From: Streptacidiphilus jeojiense
GTDB taxonomy: Bacteria; Actinomycetota; Actinomycetes; Streptomycetales; Streptomycetaceae
Length of the DNA stretch: 64,000 nt
Reading direction: 5' to 3'
Assembly (NCBI RefSeq): GCF_000719095.1
Contig: NZ_JOEH01000010.1
Location: forward strand, 186,001 to 250,000
The notes beneath the pieces were generated by a model. That model made no database searches and was not told the origin of the DNA. It worked only from the letters and a program-made list of their open reading frames with translations. The translations under genes and the position numbers were made by a program. The first letter of the stretch is position 1, and every line of letters begins with the position of its first letter. Shown piece by piece: positions 48,459 through 55,592 of the stretch.

Positions 48459-49577
48459 TCAGCGACGGTTCATGTACATGTCGAGCGCCTTGTGCAGCAG
48501 CTTGTTGAGCGGGAAGTCCCACTCGCCCAGGTACTCCGCGGCCTGGCCGCCGGTGCCGACCTTGAACCGGATCAGCCCGAACAGGTGGTCGCTCTCGTCC
48601 AGGGTGTCGCTGATGCCGCGCAGGTCGTAGACGGTGGCGCCGAGCGCGTAGGCGTCGCGCATCATCCGCCACTGGATCGCGTTGTTGGGCTGGACCTCGC
48701 GCTTGTGCACGGTGGAGGCGCCGTAGGAGTACCAGACGTGCTCGCCGACGGTGATCATGGTGGTCCCGGCCAGCGCGTCACCCTCGTGGTAGGCCAGGTA
48801 CAGCCGCATCCGGTTGGGGTCCTCGGCGGTCAGCGCCTTCCACTGGCGCTGGAAGTAGGAGAGCGGGCGCGGGATGAACTGGTCGCGCTCGGCGGTCTCC
48901 AGATAGAGCTGGTGGAACACCGGCAGGTCGTCGTAGCCGCCCTGGACGATCTCGACGCCGGCCTTCTCGGCCTTCTTGATGTTGCGGCGCCACAGCTGGT
49001 TGAAGCCCTTGAGGACGTCGTCCAGCGAGCGGTTGGCCAGCGGCACCTGGTAGACGTAGCGGGGCTGGACGTCGCCGAACCCGGCGCCGCCGTCCTCGCC
49101 CTGCTGCCAGCCCATCCGGCGCAGCCGGTCGGCGGTGTCGATGGCCCGCGGCTCGTACCAGTCGGCCTCGACGTCGCGGAGCCGCTTGGCCTCCTTGCCG
49201 GCGATGGCGCTCTTGATCGTCTCGGCCTGCCAGCGGCGGATTATCACCGGCGGGCCCATCTTCACGGTGAAGGCGCCCTGCGACTTGAGGTGGTCCAGCA
49301 TCGGCTGGAGCCAGCGGTCCAGGTTCGGGTCGAACCAGTCGATGACCGGGCCCTCGGGCAGGTAGGCCAGGTAGCGCTTGACCTTCGGGATCTGCCGGTA
49401 CAGCACCAGGCCGGCGCCGACCACCGCGCCGCGGTCGTCGAACCAGCCGATGCTCTCCGAGCGCCACTCGGCCTTCACATCACCCCAGGAGGGGACCTGC
49501 ATATGGCTCGCGGAAGGCAGGCTCCTGATGAAGGCCAGGTGCTCCTCCCGGCTGATGGTCCTCAGGCGCAGGCTCAT
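48459..49577 (-). CDS. femX: FemAB/FemX family peptidyltransferase
   Basis: FemX uses aminoacyl-tRNA to add the first interpeptide-bridge residue (glycine in streptomycetes) to lipid II. It has 372 residues. The family features are SHMQVPSWGDVKAEW (about 24-38), KVKRYLAYLPEGPVIDW (about 65-81), NRSLDDVLKGFNQLWRRNIKKAEKAGVEI (about 176-204, helical arm region) and WYSYGASTVHKREVQPNNAIQW (about 283-304). A structured leader precedes its start. In S. coelicolor a femX gene lies in this same neighbourhood. Confidence 0.9.
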   Translation of the reverse strand: MSLRLRTISREEHLAFIRSLPSASHMQVPSWGDVKAEWRSESIGWFDDRGAVVGAGLVLYRQIPKVKRYLAYLPEGPVIDWFDPNLDRWLQPMLDHLKSQGAFTVKMGPPVIIRRWQAETIKSAIAGKEAKRLRDVEADWYEPRAIDTADRLRRMGWQQGEDGGAGFGDVQPRYVYQVPLANRSLDDVLKGFNQLWRRNIKKAEKAGVEIVQGGYDDLPVFHQLYLETAERDQFIPRPLSYFQRQWKALTAEDPNRMRLYLAYHEGDALAGTTMITVGEHVWYSYGASTVHKREVQPNNAIQWRMMRDAYALGATVYDLRGISDTLDESDHLFGLIRFKVGTGGQAAEYLGEWDFPLNKLLHKALDMYMNRR

Positions 49578-49647
49578 ATGGGGGTGCTCCTCGGGCTTCA
49601 GTTCGCGTCAATCGCGAAGCCTACTGCCCAGGTGGGGCACCCCCATA
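49577..49647 (-). promoter_or_regulatory. Structured femX leader
   Basis: On the minus strand TATGGGGGTGC (49637-49647) can pair with GCACCCCCATA (49577-49587), which covers the spacer after the GAGGAG ribosome binding site (49587-49592) and the first base of the start codon. Inside, two exclusive stems compete: ggcttc/gaagcc (594-599 with 616-621 of the 49-kb block) and ttcgcg/cgcgaa (602-607 with 613-618). Confidence 0.55.
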
Positions 49648-49662
49648 GGGACGCTGCTGAGA

Positions 49663-49688
49663 GCCTTCGGCCGGTTCCGGCCGAAGGC
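49663..49688 (-). terminator. Terminator after the 49704 gene
   Basis: A perfect palindrome: gccttcggccgg (49663-49674), tt, ccggccgaaggc (49677-49688). Confidence 0.82.
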
Positions 49689-49703
49689 GGCGTGCCGGTG
49701 CGG

Positions 49704-50066
49704 TCAGTAGAGCCCGCCGTGCGCCAGGCCGATGCCGAAGCCCGCCGCGGCGGCGACCCCGGCGCAGACCAGCACGAAGCGCTCCTTGGTGGTGACGGAG
49801 ATGTACTGGCCCCAGGCCGCGGTGACGATGCCGGCCAGGCCGGTCCACGAGGCGACCAGGTGCAGGCTGCGGAACATGCAGGTGGCGATGGCGATGGCGG
49901 CCAGGATCAGGGTGACCCCGGCCAGGGTGTCCGCCAGCGGATGCGCCTTGCCGTCGCCGGCGTGCAGCCGTGAGCCGGGCCCGTACGGGGACATCGGCGC
50001 GAGCGAGGGCAGCGAAGAGGACGGTTGGCTCTGCTGCGGCTGTGAGGGACCGATCGAATGTGCCAT
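49704..50066 (-). CDS. Small membrane protein, uncharacterised
   Basis: The ATG at 50066 (MAHSIGPSQPQQ) has AGGAGG seven bases upstream and gives 120 residues. A polar Ser/Gln/Pro-rich N-terminus (about 40 residues) is followed by three hydrophobic segments: LADTLAGVTLILAAIAIATC, a middle helix around WTGLAGIVTAAWG, and FVLVCAGVAAAAGFGIGLAHG. It is transcribed away from rpsF. I recognise no family with a known role. Confidence 0.78.
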   Translation of the reverse strand: MAHSIGPSQPQQSQPSSSLPSLAPMSPYGPGSRLHAGDGKAHPLADTLAGVTLILAAIAIATCMFRSLHLVASWTGLAGIVTAAWGQYISVTTKERFVLVCAGVAAAAGFGIGLAHGGLY

Positions 50067-50435
50067 GGGACCCGCCTCCTTGGGGCGGTTGCCGGAGCCG
50101 TCGGCCTGGAGCGGCCGTACGGCCACGGATGAGGATGGCGCACTGTAGCGCGCCCCCTACCCGATGTATACAGATTGCGGCGATTCGGGGGTGGATTTCA
50201 AGACCCCATTCGGGTGCCTGTAGGCTGGACCGTCTGCACCGGTGTGGCGCGGCTTTCAGCCGCGACCCGTGCGCTGATCCTGGTGGGATTCCGTCGGTCT
50301 CCGACGCCCTCTCCCCAGTGTCGTTGCGGTTCTCCGCCTCGTTGTCAGTGCCGACCACTACTGTTGCGACGCGTTCAAAAACCCTCCTGCCACGGAAAGA
50401 CCGTGGCCGCTGAGTCCAGAGGAGGTGGGTTCCAC
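50067..50435. promoter_or_regulatory. Divergent promoter region and rpsF leader
   Basis: No gene is seen in these 369 bases. A weak HrdB-like promoter candidate toward rpsF is ttcaag (50197-50202) and taggct (50221-50226), 18 bases apart. The last 55 bases are a structured leader (separate entry). Confidence 0.4.
50383..50425 (+). ncRNA. rpsF leader, candidate S6:S18 autoregulatory element
   Basis: ccacgg (50390-50395) pairs with ccgtgg (50401-50406) around the loop aaaga. The 3' strand continues with an unpaired CCG (50407-50409). An outer stem pairs cctcct (50383-50388) with aggagg (50420-50425), which is the rpsF ribosome binding site. A hairpin with a 3' CCG bulge is the described S6:S18-binding motif of rpsF leaders; the fit here is by eye. 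Confidence 0.6.
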
Positions 50436-50726
50436 ATGCGTCATTACGAGGTCATGGTGATCCTCGACCCCGATGTCGAGGAGCGCGCTGTCTCCCCCCT
50501 GATCGAGAACTTCCTCAATGTCGTCCGCACCGGCGGCGGCAACGTGGAGAAGGTCGACACCTGGGGCCGTCGTCGCCTGTCGTACGAGATCAACAAGAAG
50601 TCCGAGGGCATCTACTCGGTGATCGACCTCAAGGCTGAGCCTGCGGTCGTCAAGGAGCTCGACCGGCAGCTCAACCTGAGCGAGCAGGTCCTCCGCACCA
50701 AGGTGCTCCGCCCGGACACCCACTGA
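50436..50726 (+). CDS. rpsF: 30S ribosomal protein S6
   Basis: S6 has 96 residues, from the ATG at 50436 ([19 protein letters not shown]) with GAGGAGG upstream. [20 protein letters not shown] is the family signature. S6 forms a heterodimer with S18, encoded two genes downstream. It heads the rpsF-ssb-rpsR-rplI operon. Confidence 0.98.
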   Translation: MRHYEVMVILDPDVEERAVSPLIENFLNVVRTGGGNVEKVDTWGRRRLSYEINKKSEGIYSVIDLKAEPAVVKELDRQLNLSEQVLRTKVLRPDTH

Positions 50727-50780
50727 GGTTTCTCCAAGTGCCCCGTTCCGGGGAGCAGTCCCCGGAGCAATGAGGCACTG

Positions 50781-50813
50781 CACCGCACGGCCGTCCGTAC
50801 GGCCGGCGCGGTG
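50781..50813 (+). terminator. Hairpin between rpsF and ssb
   Basis: caccgc (50781-50786) with gcggtg (50808-50813) and cggccg (50788-50793) with cggccg (50800-50805), separated by small bulges. It may attenuate or process the operon transcript. Confidence 0.4.
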
Positions 50814-50861
50814 AGCACTGCACTGAACGGAACCGCTCCCACCGAGAGGTCGTAAACCACC

Positions 50862-51470
50862 ATGGCAGGCGAGACCGTCATCACCCTCGTCGGCAACCTC
50901 GTCGACGACCCCGAGCTGCGTTTCACGCCGTCGGGTGCGGCCGTCGCGAAGTTCCGCCTCGCGTCAACCCCCCGCACCTTCGACCGTCAGACGAACGAGT
51001 GGAAGGACGGCGAGAGCCTCTTCCTCACGTGCAACGTCTGGCGTCAGCCGGCGGAGAACTGCGCGGAGTCGCTTCAGCGCGGTATGCGCGTCATCGTCCA
51101 GGGTCGTCTGCGTCAGCGCACGTACGACACCAAGGAGGGTGAGAAGCGCACCGTCTACGAGGTCGAGGTCGACGAGGTCGGCCCGTCGCTGCGCTCCGCC
51201 ACCGCGAAGGTCACCAAGGCCCAGCGGACCGGCGGTCAGGGCGGCGGTGGCTTCGGCGGCGGCAACGGCGGCGGCGGTGGCTTCGGCGGCCAGCAGGGCG
51301 GCAACGGCGGTGGCTGGGGTTCGCAGAACTCCGGCGGCGGCCAGTCCGCTCCGTCCGACGACCCCTGGGCGTCCAGCGCCCCGGCGGGCGGCGGACAGCA
51401 GTCCGGCGGCAACGGCGGCGGCTGGGGTGCCCCGGCCGGCGGCGGCTTCTCGGACGAGCCCCCGTTCTAG
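50862..51470 (+). CDS. ssb: Single-stranded DNA-binding protein
   Basis: SSB coats single-stranded DNA and recruits partners through its tip. It has 202 residues: an OB fold (about 1-115, with [19 protein letters not shown] and [18 protein letters not shown]), a long Gly/Asn/Gln/Ser-rich linker, and the conserved acidic tip DEPPF. Its place between rpsF and rpsR is the usual one for the essential SSB of actinobacteria. Confidence 0.98.
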   Translation: MAGETVITLVGNLVDDPELRFTPSGAAVAKFRLASTPRTFDRQTNEWKDGESLFLTCNVWRQPAENCAESLQRGMRVIVQGRLRQRTYDTKEGEKRTVYEVEVDEVGPSLRSATAKVTKAQRTGGQGGGGFGGGNGGGGGFGGQQGGNGGGWGSQNSGGGQSAPSDDPWASSAPAGGGQQSGGNGGGWGAPAGGGFSDEPPF

Positions 51471-51609
51471 TCCTCATCGGACGACAGCAGTGTGCTGGGC
51501 CGCTCCCTCCGGGGCGGGGCCCGCTCAGACTTGATCCCGTGCGACCCGGGCGTCGTCCTCGCAACCGCGAGGGCAACGACCGGATCGTGAACACCAGTTG
51601 GAGTACATG

Positions 51610-51846
51610 ATGGCGAAGCCGCCTGTACGCAAGCCGAAGAAGAAGGTTTGCGTTTTCTGCAAGGACAAGATCACCTACGTCGACTACAAGGACACGAACC
51701 TGCTTCGCAAGTTCATCTCCGACCGTGGGAAGATCCGCGCCCGCCGGGTCACCGGCAACTGCACCCAGCACCAGCGCGACGTGGCCACGGCTGTGAAGAA
51801 CAGCCGCGAGGTCGCTCTGCTGCCCTACACCTCGACCGCTCGCTGA
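51610..51846 (+). CDS. rpsR: 30S ribosomal protein S18
   Basis: The ATG at 51610 ([17 protein letters not shown]) with GGAG upstream gives 78 residues; an ATG three bases earlier is possible. A Cys-x2-Cys pair is present (VCVFCKDK, about 12-19). [20 protein letters not shown] is the S18 signature. S18 pairs with S6. Confidence 0.97.
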   Translation: MAKPPVRKPKKKVCVFCKDKITYVDYKDTNLLRKFISDRGKIRARRVTGNCTQHQRDVATAVKNSREVALLPYTSTAR

Positions 51847-51865
51847 ATAGGAGGGTGACCGAACA

Positions 51866-52312
51866 ATGAAGATCATCCTCACGAACGAGGTCTCCGGCCT
51901 CGGTACCGCCGGCGACATCGTCGAGGTCAAGGACGGATACGCCCGCAACTACCTGGTCCCGCGTGGCTTTGCCATCCGCTGGACCAAGGGCGGCCAGAAG
52001 GACGTGGACGCGATCCGTCGCGCCCGCAAGATCCACGAGATCCAGACCCTGGAGCAGGCCAACGAGGTCAAGGCCAAGCTCGAGGCCGTCTCCGTGAAGC
52101 TCGCCGTGCGTGCGGGCGACGCGGGTCGGCTCTTCGGCTCGGTGACCCCGGGCGACGTCGTCGAGGCCATCAAGGCCGTCGACGGCCCGCTGGTCGACAA
52201 GCGCCGCGTCGAGATCGGCTCGCCGATCAAGACCACCGGTGCCCACCAGGTCACCGTCAAGCTGCACTCCGACGTGGTCGCCAAGATCAACGTCAACGTG
52301 GTCGCTGCCTGA
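51866..52312 (+). CDS. rplI: 50S ribosomal protein L9
   Basis: L9 has 148 residues. The N-terminal domain [20 protein letters not shown] and [20 protein letters not shown] is the L9 signature; a long helix and a C-terminal domain ([12 protein letters not shown]) follow. GGAGG precedes the start. It is the last gene of the operon. Confidence 0.98.
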   Translation: MKIILTNEVSGLGTAGDIVEVKDGYARNYLVPRGFAIRWTKGGQKDVDAIRRARKIHEIQTLEQANEVKAKLEAVSVKLAVRAGDAGRLFGSVTPGDVVEAIKAVDGPLVDKRRVEIGSPIKTTGAHQVTVKLHSDVVAKINVNVVAA

Positions 52313-52351
52313 CGCAAGCAGTACCGGGCCCTGCCGTTCGGCCGGGCCCTC

Positions 52352-52389
52352 GGAAAGGCCGGTTCCCTTCACGGGGGACCGGCCTTTCC
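52352..52389 (+). terminator. rplI terminator
   Basis: ggaaaggccgg (from 52352) pairs with ccggcctttcc (ending 52389), and the inner tccc pairs with ggga after a single bulged t. It ends the rpsF-ssb-rpsR-rplI operon. Confidence 0.82.
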
Positions 52390-52400
52390 GGCGTTCCCGC

Positions 52401-52470
52401 GCGTACTCAGAAGGTGCGTACTCAGAAGCGGACGGCGGAGTTCTGAGTACCGGTTTTGAGTAGCGGCCTG
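52401..52470. repeat. Iteron-like direct and inverted repeats
   Basis: gcgtactcagaag occurs at 52401-52413 and 52416-52428 (15-base period). ttctgagtac at 52441-52450 is the inverted copy of its core, followed by looser copies (ttgagtag, ctgagtaa). They lie 80-150 bases before the start of the next gene and could be an operator. Confidence 0.65.
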
Positions 52471-52549
52471 AGTAACCGCACGGATTCCAGGCTCCCCGGT
52501 GGCGCGCACGATGAAGTGGTACTGACCGGTAACTTATCAGGGAGAGGTC

Positions 52550-53716
52550 ATGGCCATCGAGGTCACCAAGGTGACCGACCAGGCGTCACTGCGGGAGTTC
52601 TGCGAACTGCCGCTGCGCCTCCATCCGCGGTCCCACTACGTGCCCGTCCCGGAACGCCGGATCAGGGCCTGGTACGAGGGGACCGGGCCGCAGCGCCGCT
52701 ACGGCCCGGTCGACCTCTACCTGGCCCGCGACTGCCGCGGCCGGGTGGTGGGCCGCACCTGCCTGCACCGCAACAGCGCGCTGGACGCCCGGGTCGGCCG
52801 GCAGGTCCAGTTGTTCGGGCTGACCGAGTTCGCCGACGCACGCAGCGATCCGGCGCTGGTGGTGGACGGCGCCGACCCGGCCAAGGAACTGCTGGACCTG
52901 GCCGAGCAGGCGGGCACCGTCAGCGGCTGCGACCTGCTGCTCGGCCCGGTGGAACTGCTGCCGGACCAGTCCCCCGGGGTGCTGGTCTCCGGCTTCGACG
53001 AGCGCGGCTTCAGCGGGGGCGGCTGGAGCCCGCCCTACTACCCGACCGCCTACGAGCGGTTGGGCTTCACCCGGCGCTGGCCCGGGCGGACCTGGATCTG
53101 CGAGGGGCTGGACGACCCCGGGCGGCTCCGCCCGGAGAAGGCCTTCGTGGTCGACGAGCAGCGGATGCAGGACGAGGAGCTGCGGGTGCACCGGGGGAGC
53201 CGGCGCTCGCTGCGACGGGTGATGCCGGCGCTGCGGCACATCCTCAACGCCTCGGCGGAGCAGGTCGAGCAGCGGACCGAGGTCTCCGCGGCGGACTTCG
53301 CCGAGCGGGCCGCCGGGCTGAGCCGGGTGCTGGACGAGCGGCTGCCGCTGTACCTCACCAGGGCCGGCGAGCCGGTGGCCTTCCTGCTGGCGGTCCCGGA
53401 CGTGTCGCCGTTCCTGGTGGCCACCCGGGGCCGGCCCTCGCAGCGGCAGCGGCTGGCGCTGCGCGCGGCGGCCTGGCGGGGCGACCACCCGGACCAGGCC
53501 GCGCTGGTCGCCTCGGGCACCCTGCCGCAGTGGCAGGGGCGCGGCTACCTCACCCTGCTGGCGCGGGAGCTGTACCGGGCACTGGGGGAGGCGGGCTACC
53601 GGACCCTGCGCGGCTACCGGGTCCCGGAGGGGGACCGGGCCGCGGAGGCGCCGTACCGGGGGATGGGCGGGCGGCCGCTGCACGGGACGGCCTTCTACGA
53701 GCGGCGGCTGCGCTGA
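52550..53716 (+). CDS. GNAT-fold acyltransferase-like protein, YghO type
   Basis: This 388-residue protein starts at ATG with GGGAGAGG upstream. The middle reads LLLGPVELLPDQSPGVLVSG followed by PYYPTAYERLGFTRRWPG (about 141-190), the layout of YghO-like GNAT proteins, in which a conserved loop precedes PPYYP. The C-terminal half has a second GNAT-like segment (LPQWQGRGYLTLLARELYRA, about 325-344). The substrate is unknown; a role in metabolite or lipid acyl transfer is a guess. Confidence 0.7.
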   Translation: MAIEVTKVTDQASLREFCELPLRLHPRSHYVPVPERRIRAWYEGTGPQRRYGPVDLYLARDCRGRVVGRTCLHRNSALDARVGRQVQLFGLTEFADARSDPALVVDGADPAKELLDLAEQAGTVSGCDLLLGPVELLPDQSPGVLVSGFDERGFSGGGWSPPYYPTAYERLGFTRRWPGRTWICEGLDDPGRLRPEKAFVVDEQRMQDEELRVHRGSRRSLRRVMPALRHILNASAEQVEQRTEVSAADFAERAAGLSRVLDERLPLYLTRAGEPVAFLLAVPDVSPFLVATRGRPSQRQRLALRAAAWRGDHPDQAALVASGTLPQWQGRGYLTLLARELYRALGEAGYRTLRGYRVPEGDRAAEAPYRGMGGRPLHGTAFYERRLR

Positions 53717-53764
53717 GGCCGCTCGGGCCCGTAGCCGCTCCGGGGCCCAGGGGCCCCGCACCGC

Positions 53765-55123
53765 TCAGGCTCGTACCGCTCCGGTGACCAGCCAGGCGCC
53801 GGTGCGGGCGCGCAGAGCCAGGAACAGCAGCCGGACGGCCATGCACAGGGCGATGGCGCCCCAGAGCGCCACCAGGCTGCTGCTGCCGAGGGTCAGCGCG
53901 ACCGGGGCGTACGCCGCCAGCGTGCCCAGCATGGCCCAGGCCAGGTAGGGCCCGTCGCCAGCGCCCATCAGCACGCCGTCCAGTACGAAGACCACACCGC
54001 ACAGCGGCTGGGTGGCCGCGGCGATCAGCAGGACGGTGCCCAACTGCTGCTTGACCGCGGGATCGTCGGTGAACAGCGGCAGATAGAGGGGGCGTGCGAG
54101 CAGCAGCAGCGCCCCCAGCAGGACGCCGGTGCCGATCCCCCACTCCACCATCCGCCGGGTCGCCGCACGGGCGCCGCCGGTGTCGTCGGCGCCCAGGTAG
54201 CGGCCGATGATGGCCTGTCCGGCGATGGCGATCGCGTCCAGCGCGAAGGCCAGGAAGTTCCACAGCGACATGGCGATCTGCTGGGAGGCCATCGCGGTGT
54301 TGCCGAGCCTGGCGGCGACCGCGGTGGCGATCAGCAGGATGGCCCGCAGGCTGAGGGTGCGGACCAGCAGCGGCGCCCCCGCGGTGGCGCAGGCCCGGAT
54401 GCCGGGCAGGTCGGGCCGCAGGTCGGTGCGGGTGCTGAGCAGCCCCAGCCGGCGTGCGCCGCGGACCACGACGGCGAGATAGGTGGCGGCCATGCCCCAC
54501 TGGGCGATCACCGTGCCCAGGGCGGAGCCGGCGATGCCCAGCCTGGCGCCGTAGACCAGGCCCAGGTTGAGCAGCAGGTTGACGGTGAAGCCGGCCACCG
54601 CCACGGCCAGCGGGGTACGGGTGTCCTGGAGGCCGCGCAGCACGCCGGTGGCGGCCATGACGATCAGCATGGCCGGGATGCCGAGGGCGCTGATCCGCAG
54701 GTAGTCGACGGCGTAGGGGGTGGCGGTGGCGGAGGCGCCGAAGAGCCGGATCAGCGCCGGGGCCAGGCCCACGGCCAGGGCGACGACCGGGACGGACAGG
54801 AAGACCGCGAGCCAGATGCCGTCGATGCCCTGCCGCACCGCGGCAGGGCGGTCGCCGGAGCCGATCCGGCGGGCGACGGCCGCCGTGGTGGCGTAGGCGA
54901 GGAAGACGAAGACCCCCACCAGGGTGGAGAGCAGCGAGGCGGCCACCCCGAGGCCGGCCAGCTGGGCGGTGCCGAGGTGGCCGACGATGGCGGAGTCCGC
55001 CATCAGGAACAGCGGTTCGGCGATGAGGGCGCCGAAGGCCGGCACCGCCAGAGCCAGGATCTCCCGGTCGTGCCTGGTCCGGCGGACCGGCGGCTGGGGG
55101 AGGGCGGGGGAGGTCGATCGCAT
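53765..55123 (-). CDS. MATE family efflux transporter (DinF-like)
   Basis: A sodium- or proton-coupled multidrug exporter with 12 helices and 452 residues from the ATG at 55123; GTGs at 55144 and 55159 are alternatives. The first repeat carries EILALAVPAFGALIAEPLFL and ADSAIVGHLGTAQLAGLGVA (about 24-65), the MATE signature, and the second has MVEWGIGTGVLLGALLLLA. It is transcribed away from dnaB. Confidence 0.92.
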   Translation of the reverse strand: MRSTSPALPQPPVRRTRHDREILALAVPAFGALIAEPLFLMADSAIVGHLGTAQLAGLGVAASLLSTLVGVFVFLAYATTAAVARRIGSGDRPAAVRQGIDGIWLAVFLSVPVVALAVGLAPALIRLFGASATATPYAVDYLRISALGIPAMLIVMAATGVLRGLQDTRTPLAVAVAGFTVNLLLNLGLVYGARLGIAGSALGTVIAQWGMAATYLAVVVRGARRLGLLSTRTDLRPDLPGIRACATAGAPLLVRTLSLRAILLIATAVAARLGNTAMASQQIAMSLWNFLAFALDAIAIAGQAIIGRYLGADDTGGARAATRRMVEWGIGTGVLLGALLLLARPLYLPLFTDDPAVKQQLGTVLLIAAATQPLCGVVFVLDGVLMGAGDGPYLAWAMLGTLAAYAPVALTLGSSSLVALWGAIALCMAVRLLFLALRARTGAWLVTGAVRA

Positions 55124-55592
55124 GGTCCTACCGTAGTCATCCACAGGTAATGTGTGCACGCGTATTTTGAGTATTACACGCGCATGCTCCGCGTAGCGGT
55201 TCGGGCACCCCTGGTCGTGATCTTCATGCTCCGTGTGAAATTTTTCTCCTGCACAGGAGATGATGGGTGTTATTCCAGGTCAGCGAGTTGACGGTGGAAA
55301 GATCTTCGGGTTATCCACAGGTTGTCCCCCGAGCCGTGCACAGCTTGGGGTCGGTTCTCCACAGTCCGGGGCCCGTCATCCACATGGCCTGTGGATAACC
55401 ATCTTGGCCGATGGGCTGATCCCCCCTTAGCGTGAGCGTTCCGCCGACGCGCCGCAGGGGGTGCAGGTGCTCCGGTGTCAGTGGGGTGCCGTATAGAAGA
55501 GAGTGACGGCGGGGCGGACGGGTACGGGGCGGAACGACCAGGAGGCGCGGCATGGAGCAGGGACGCGAAGGGGCCTCCGGCGGAGGTGCCCG
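55124..55592. promoter_or_regulatory. Divergent MATE / dnaB region with DnaA boxes
   Basis: This is a 469-base gene-free stretch, comparatively AT-rich between 55150 and 55300. Two consensus DnaA boxes face each other: ttatccaca (55311-55319) and tgtggataa (55390-55398), with looser boxes (catccacag near 55139, ctccacag near 55359) around them. A palindrome tctcctg-ca-caggaga lies at 55245-55260. The arrangement could link dnaB transcription to DnaA. Confidence 0.7.

Noticed and set aside
55311..55398. Second chromosomal origin
   Set aside because: Only two perfect boxes are present and there is no box array; the 12951-13835 region is the clear oriC. The site is kept only as a DnaA-binding candidate.
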